A stretch of 23,227 nucleotides of DNA, taken from Bolinopsis microptera (lineage: Eukaryota; Ctenophora; Tentaculata; Lobata; Bolinopsidae). Under the pieces are notes generated by a model, which was given only the letters and a program-made list of their open reading frames with translations, made no database searches and was not told the origin of the DNA. The DNA lies in contig NW_026971881.1 of the NCBI RefSeq assembly GCF_026151205.1, positions 1 through 23,227 of the forward strand, given 5' to 3'. Positions 19,380 through 23,227 of this stretch are shown in pieces (position 1 is the stretch's first letter; each line of letters begins with the position of its first letter). The translations under genes and the position numbers were made by a program.

Positions 19380-20903
19380 ATGTACCACAGACCTACTAAC
19401 ACTTCCGATAGGTTTATTGCTGCTTTGTCTAATGCTGGAAGGAAAAACATCCGTATACAACAGCAGTACTTTTACCTTATGAAAAGCAAGCAACAATCAA
19501 CAATACCAAAAGGTATCTTTGAACAGTGTCAATTTCAGTGTAGTGTCAGAGACCCTGTTTTAGAGAAGTTGACCGCCAGTATGATGATATTCACAGCTAG
19601 CAGAATCTTGGATATCTTAATCCTCTACTACCACAACTGGTCAAACAGACTAAGAGAGAACTACTACAAACTGGAAAATGAGTTTAAAACTGCTGTGCCA
19701 ACAAACCATTTTGAGAGAGGTATGGCTACTGTCCAACACAAGATCCGCCAACAGAAACTGGAATGTGAGAAAACACACGATTCTAAGTTAAATAGAGACA
19801 AGGTGAATGGAACAGAGGTATACATCAAAAACAGCTATACTTCATTACCAGAACAACCAGAAGTACCCAGGATATCTCTAACCAAAACGAGAACTCGTAG
19901 GCGCAAGGAGAAAAAATCAAAAGTCACTAAACCTAGAAAAAGGAAATCTGTCCATAAACACAGGAGGGATGGGATAAAATCAAGACCACTTAACAGAAAC
20001 AATGTCAGTCAAGCTGCATTAGACAAAACTGTCATTAATCTCTCGTCCAAAACAGTTACAAATGCTCATAAGTTTGTCTTCCACCTTGGAGAATCATTTG
20101 CAGTTACTCCTTCTAAAACGAACAGAGATAAACTGGTAGAAGATGTAAACTCCTGGGCAAACTCACTTAGAATGAGTTTCGTCCTCAGTAGAGTTGTAAT
20201 CCCCACCCAAAATGTAGAAGAACTTGAGAAAACCCTTGATCAGAAGGTAAAGCAAATGGAGAAAGTTCTAGGAATAAAAACCTCAAAGAAGAAGAATTTC
20301 TCTAACAGTGGTAATCATGCATTAGAACTGTTCATCAGCAATGTCAAGAAACAGATATCTAATCACCCTAGAAAACCAAAGCCAGCTCCTAGGAATGTAG
20401 ACAAGGAGACTACAAAAGCAATCCAAGAGCTCAAAAGCTGGGATGATGCTGTAATTCGATTATTTGATAAAGGGACTGGGTTCTTTGTGTTAGACAAATC
20501 AGACTACATCAATAGAGTAGAAGCTGCTCTAAAAGATCAGAGCACTTTCAAACAAGTATCGGATCAACAACAACAGATCCACACAACCATCATAACCATT
20601 AAAGAGTGGGTTCTGAAATACTCAGCAGATGCTGACTGCCCTGGCATGACCCCAAACTTTATGGAATGGGTAACACCTAGTGAAGAGGAAAATGAACCTG
20701 GAGTAAACTACATGAACCTGAAAGCTCACAAACCAGAGAAAAACTACCCTGGGAGACTTATCAGCACTGGATGTAACTCTTACATCAAGAACCTCTCAAT
20801 ATTCACAGCAGAAGAACTAAAGAAGGTAACCCTGCCCCACTGCCTCATGGATTCTAATGATCTACTTATGAAGATGAAGAACTCAATGAGTCAGGAAGAT
20901 TGA
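19380..20903 (+). pseudogene. Penelope-like polyprotein, N-terminal part (linker and RT fingers)
   Basis: 507 residues from the ATG at 19380; the open frame extends a little further upstream without an ATG. The first 160 residues are unassigned and probably helical. A very basic stretch, TRTRRRKEKKSKVTKPRKRK, is a likely nuclear localisation or nucleic acid-binding segment. The end has the Penelope RT entry motifs, LFDKGTGFFVLDKSDYINRV and YMNLKAHKPEKNYPGRLIST. It stops at TGA just before the catalytic palm, which continues in the -1 frame from 20900. No usual slippery heptamer is seen, so a small deletion or a sequencing error is the simplest reading. Confidence 0.85.
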
Positions 20904-21430
20904 CTGGGAAGACCATCTACCACGTTACATTTGATATTGTAAACATGTTCCCCAGCATTTCAAAGGAGATTGGACTACCAGCCTGTAGAACCTTACTAGA
21001 CCAAAGAAGTACTAAACTTTTCTCCACAGACTGCGTTATGGAAGCTTTGGAGATAACCCTGGATAACAACATCACTGTTTTCAATAGCAACATGTATGTA
21101 CAGACAAGTGGAACTGCGATGGGTCCAAATAATGCTTGCCAGTATGCAGACTCAGCTCTCAGCCCCTTGGACAGTAAGATCGTGGAGAGCCAAGAAATCA
21201 CAACCCCCGAGTTCTATGGCAGATACCGTGACGACATATACATCACTTGGACTGAGTCACTGGAGAAACTAGACCAGTTCCTACTTTGGCTCAATCAATA
21301 CCATCCAAACCTCAAGTTTACAATGTCGACACCTTCTGCAGAGGGGACTGAATTTCTAGACCTGTTTATTTACTCGAAAAATTGCAAGCTAGAAACTAGG
21401 ACGTACTGCAAACCTAGTGATGCCCCATAG
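20900..21430 (+). pseudogene. Penelope-like polyprotein, middle part (RT palm)
   Basis: This frame carries the whole catalytic core: VTFDIVNMFPSI (motif A, first catalytic Asp), GTAMGPNNACQYAD (motif B) and GRYRDDIYITW (motif C, YxDD type). It lacks its own ATG, since the first codon, TTG at 20900, overlaps the stop of the preceding frame. It ends at TAG in a CCCC run at 21422-21425. Removing one C there would keep the expected KPSD..YL..S.HP block in one frame, so a homopolymer indel is likely. Confidence 0.85.
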
Positions 21431-22463
21431 CTATTTACTCCCACAATCCTGCCACCCTACACACATAGCAGAGAATATTCCATATGGAGTAGCACATCGA
21501 GTGTTCAAAAACTGTTCAGAGGAAGAAGAGTATTTGAAATGTAAAATTGAATTCAGTGAATATCTAGAAGATAGGAATTACAATAAAGATCTTATCCATA
21601 AATCCTTTGAGAAAGTTGAGTTACTTAAACGGGATGATCTGATTTCAAAAAACCTTACAAGCTCTAATAGTAAGAAGAGTGAAAGATGTTTTCCTTTAGT
21701 TTGTGATTTTGACCCTAACTTACCTCCAATTGGTAAAATAGTTAACAAGAATAAATTTATCCTTGGCCTAGACCCCCTTTTAAAGTCTGTGATCCAGCCT
21801 AGTAAAGTATTTGTTTCATATCGTGGTAATAAAACTATCAAAGAAACTTTAGTTCCGAGTAAACTTTCAGAAGATCGTAAGTATCATGAAGATAGTAATG
21901 TTATAGCTTTAAACTCTAACACTGAAAATGTGGCTCTGCCTACTAATATAGAAGAGGGGGGATGTTATCATTGTAACTCCAGATGTGAAGCCTGTAGAAT
22001 GTATATTTGTGAATCAAAAACAGCTCAGAGCTACCACTCGGGGTACACTGTTAACATCATTGGACAACTAGACTGCAACACAGTAGGGGTGTGCTATCTA
22101 GTAAGGGATAAAGTCTGCAGACGTGCTTCAGTAGGAAGCACAGTTAACAATTTTAAGACCAGATGGCAGAACCACAAATCACATATTAGGAAAGCGGTTA
22201 GGAGTTGTGAAATTTCTTGTCATTTTAACGATAACCAGTTTCATAATCTTACCAAAGAGCCCTTAAAAACGTTTGACAATGAGTTATCCGATCAGATAGA
22301 GGTTATTATTTTTGAAAAGCTAGATTTTATAAAATGTTTAACCTTAGAAGATAGAAGTAGGGTTGCTAAAGAAAGAGAATCATTTTGGCAAAACCAGCTT
22401 ATGACCCTCAGTGATTTTGGAGGACTTAATAAACGTAGTGCTCTTAATGAAATAAAAAATTGA
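21417..22463 (+). pseudogene. Penelope-like polyprotein, C-terminal part (RT thumb and GIY-YIG endonuclease)
   Basis: Returns to the same frame as 19380-20903. It opens with the SYLLPQSCHP block that follows the RT core. Then come a CX2CX3CX2C cluster (CYHCNSRCEAC) and a GIY-YIG nuclease: GVCYLV for GIY, ASVGST for YIG, the conserved Arg in FKTRWQNHKS, and the terminal ERESFWQNQL then GLN block with the likely catalytic Glu. The nuclease nicks target DNA to prime reverse transcription. It ends at TGA, 22461-22463. The YIG is degenerate (SVG), which is tolerated in some family members. Confidence 0.85.
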
Positions 22464-22747
22464 CCTTTATATGATATGCTTTAATATTTAATCTTTCCAC
22501 AGACACTTGCATTTTGTTGTTTACTTTCACCTCTGCATCTTTTGTTTATATCTTATGATTGAATGAGACTTACTCACAAATTTCCCATCTCAGTATTGAT
22601 CTATTTTTGTCATGTTTTTAATTTACTTCATAGAACAGTTATTTTAATAAACTTGCTTTCAGAATGAGACATGTAAAGATTACACAATCGATAGCTTAAT
22701 GTGAATTTCGTGTTTTACTGTTTCACTGAATGTCTCAAATATATATA
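22222..22747 (+). repeat. Right pseudo-LTR of the Penelope-like element
   Basis: Matches 18620-19145 almost base for base and contains the true end of the endonuclease frame and the 3' UTR. It runs into a TA repeat, then the 11-bp minisatellite. Confidence 0.9.
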
Positions 22748-22756
22748 TATATATAT

Positions 22757-22916
22757 CCTACTTTATCCTACTATATTCTACTATATCCTACTATATCCTA
22801 CCTTACATAATACATCCTACTTTATATATATATCCTAGTGATCCTACTAGGCTACTATATCCTACTATATCCTACTATATCCTACTCTATCCTACTATAT
22901 CCTACTATATCCTACC
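22757..22916. repeat. 11-bp minisatellite (tatatcctact)
   Basis: About a dozen imperfect tatatcctact units. Shorter stretches of the same repeat occur at 13296-13315, 17925-17980 and 18604-18619, each next to an element border, so this repeat appears to be a favoured landing site or a source of breaks. Confidence 0.85.
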
Positions 22917-22922
22917 TTTTGA

Positions 22923-23093
22923 CTACAGAACTGTATCTGAGTGACAGGAGACTGCTGGGCACCCGTCAGAACCCACAGGGGACATTATCTTGTACTTCTT
23001 ACTGAAGGAGACTCGTCTCACGTCCTCCAGGAAATACCGGTCTTTTATCGTCATGTTGCTCGGAGATCGGATAAAAATCGCTTCCGCTGATAT
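22923..23093 (-). CDS. Candidate exon of an unknown - strand gene
   Basis: After a good acceptor (cttcttcag, - strand, ending at 23094) an open frame of 56 codons reads ISAEAIFIRSPSNMTIKDRY, then FLEDVRRVSFSKKYKIMSPV, to a TAG at 22923-22925. The alternating hydrophobic pattern (AIFIRS, LEDVRRVSF) resembles strands of a PTB/PH-like domain, as in the gene at 11908-13169. The last 25 bases are repeated at 13316-13341, inside the presumed first intron of that gene. It could be another exon of that gene, far upstream, or a separate gene. A donor inside the frame cannot be excluded. Confidence 0.4.
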   Translation of the reverse strand: MSAEAIFIRSPSNMTIKDRYFLEDVRRVSFSKKYKIMSPVGSDGCPAVSCHSDTVL

Positions 23094-23227
23094 CTGAAGA
23101 AGTTCTTTGGTTAAACGTGATCATTAAAATTAATACGAAGTTTAATACCTATTAGAATTCACTGCTTTAGTTGATTATAATTCTACTCATGTTTTAACGT
23201 TCAGCAAGCGTCGTAATCGATCAAAAG
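23094..23227. other. Right edge, no feature
   Basis: AT-rich sequence, probably intron of the - strand candidate gene; nothing else is recognised. Confidence 0.4.

Larger units (their letters stand above)
18620..22747 (+). mobile_element. Penelope-like retroelement with terminal direct repeats
   Basis: The 526-bp ends 18620-19145 and 22222-22747 are direct repeats with one substitution seen (18853 against 22455). They include the last 80 codons of the frame and the 3' UTR, which is the tandem, pseudo-LTR arrangement of Penelope-like elements: a truncated copy joined head-to-tail to a full one. The frame between encodes a Penelope-type RT and a GIY-YIG endonuclease. Both flanks are tatatcctac-type minisatellite, so the element sits inside that repeat. 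The near-identity of the ends points to a recent insertion. Confidence 0.9.

Overview
The window looks like nuclear DNA of an invertebrate animal. It is AT-rich, with spliced genes (GT..AG introns, polypyrimidine tracts), TATA boxes, TTAGGG-like motifs, and a dense mix of Penelope, LINE, Helitron-like and MITE elements. A secreted papain-like protease with a C-terminal ShKT module, near an LDLa-type secreted protein, would suit a cnidarian or similar marine invertebrate. The species cannot be fixed from sequence alone. No rRNA, tRNA, operon or CRISPR was seen.

Layout. 1-267 is a direct repeat whose twin lies at 10670-10936. 380-859 and 3262-3702 are near-identical inverted cassettes built around long CT/GA microsatellites. 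Between them lies a five-exon gene (1652-3138, + strand) for a 145-residue four-membrane-segment protein, with a minisatellite and a small MITE in its introns. 4238-6379 is a 5'-truncated non-LTR retrotransposon with an intact reverse transcriptase frame. 8028-9290 (- strand) is a secreted cysteine protease with its own TATA box. 9718-9925 is a GC-rich run of perfect hairpins. 10097-10269, 11475-11715 and 13538-14331 are MITE-like inverted-repeat elements.

11908-13169 (- strand) holds the last five exons of a gene for an intracellular protein with a possible PTB/PH-like fold and an acidic tail. It was found by joining short exons with matching phases. 15676-16086 encodes a small secreted LDLa-type protein, followed 44 bases later by 118 uninterrupted copies of a 10-bp unit (16131-17310). 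17981-18603 is a head-to-tail pair of Helitron-like elements. 18620-22747 is a Penelope-like element with 526-bp direct repeats at both ends and a reverse transcriptase/GIY-YIG frame broken by two compensating shifts. The window closes with an 11-bp minisatellite and a possible exon of another - strand gene.

The genes do not form a pathway. The protease and the LDLa protein are both secreted and cysteine-rich; the other two are a membrane protein and an apparently cytosolic one. The main theme is the close contact between tandem repeats and gene structure. Two arrays sit exactly at exon-intron borders and have splice-site-like units, and a third, in a probable 3' UTR, repeats a branch-point-like motif 118 times.
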